From Rossellomorea marisflavi (GTDB lineage Bacteria > Bacillota > Bacilli > Bacillales > Bacillaceae_B), in the NCBI RefSeq assembly GCF_001274775.1, contig NZ_LGUE01000004.1:755024-819023 (forward strand): DNA of 64,000 nt, given 5' to 3'. The translations under genes and the position numbers were made by a program. The first letter of the stretch is position 1. Each line of letters starts with the position of its first letter. The notes below the pieces were generated by a model. The model saw nothing but the letters and a program-made list of their open reading frames with translations. It had not been told where the DNA came from and ran no database searches. Below, piece after piece: positions 63,890 through 64,000 of the stretch.

Positions 63890-64000
63890 GAAGACTAGCC
63901 CGTTCCTTTGCGCTGCAGGGATTTGCTTTCCGCGGGGAGCATGTCGAGCCTCCTCGTGCCTGCGGGGTCTCGATCATCCCCCTTTTCCGCAGGAGTCAAA
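63890..64000 (-). repeat. GC-rich intergenic repeat, cut by the window edge
   Basis: CGCTGCAGGGATTTGCTTTC, GAGCCTCCTCGTGCCTGCGG and CCGCAGGAGTC: inverted relative to the 21.4-kb array. Confidence 0.75.

Overview
The window reads as chromosomal DNA of a motile, spore-forming, low-to-moderate GC Bacillaceae bacterium; a Bacillus or Rossellomorea-like marine or soil lineage is my inference. The signs are B. subtilis-type gene neighbourhoods (yclNOPQ, yfkK/yfkM, motAB, hmp/nsrR, mreBH, yflJ, ykhA), strong GGAGG ribosome binding sites, frequent GTG and TTG starts, T-box leaders, CcpA cre sites, and PerR, Fur and NsrR operators.

1-8.3 kb (minus strand) is the most unusual region: a ribosomal peptide (RiPP) cluster. 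Three small precursor genes, whose Ser/Cys/Gly-rich core is nearly identical, lie upstream of a split lanthipeptide-type dehydratase (glutamylation and elimination proteins), an ocin-ThiF-like partner protein, a YcaO cyclodehydratase and a SagB-type azoline oxidase that runs off the left edge. The enzyme set matches thiopeptide or goadsporin-type azole/dehydroamino-acid peptides. The core is long and does not have the usual thiopeptide layout. A divergent MFS exporter follows.

10-23.8 kb: a P1B-4 metal ATPase (PfeT/ZosA type) with a perfect Per box, a lipoprotein, a complete sulfate ABC operon behind two successive attenuator hairpins, a methyltransferase, a PTS IIBC gene with a perfect cre plus a MapP-like sugar-phosphate phosphatase, a 203-bp triple tandem repeat, and an unknown membrane protein.

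23.8-34.8 kb (mostly minus): an acetyltransferase, a small membrane protein, archaeal-type ProS behind a proline T-box, an MFS transporter behind a second T-box that also appears to read proline, small stress or spore-like proteins including an Asn-rich KGG-repeat protein, a CstA-like transporter with a cre site, YihY/YtxH/YfkK/YfkM stress genes, and an orphan N-hydroxylase of the siderophore type.

34.8-46 kb (minus): a coupled FAD monooxygenase/methyltransferase pair, a multi-PAS sporulation-type kinase, a pseudouridine-catabolism pair (psuK-psuG), and a Fur-controlled siderophore importer (yclNOPQ).

46-64 kb: intergenic repeats, an amino-acid symporter, a deaminase, motAB, divergent hmp and nsrR around an NsrR-type dyad, aminopeptidase AmpS, a truncated hydrolase relic, an MFS protein, YflJ, YkhA, a BMP lipoprotein paired with a chemoreceptor, and mreBH. 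The right edge cuts through another copy of the GC-rich intergenic repeat.
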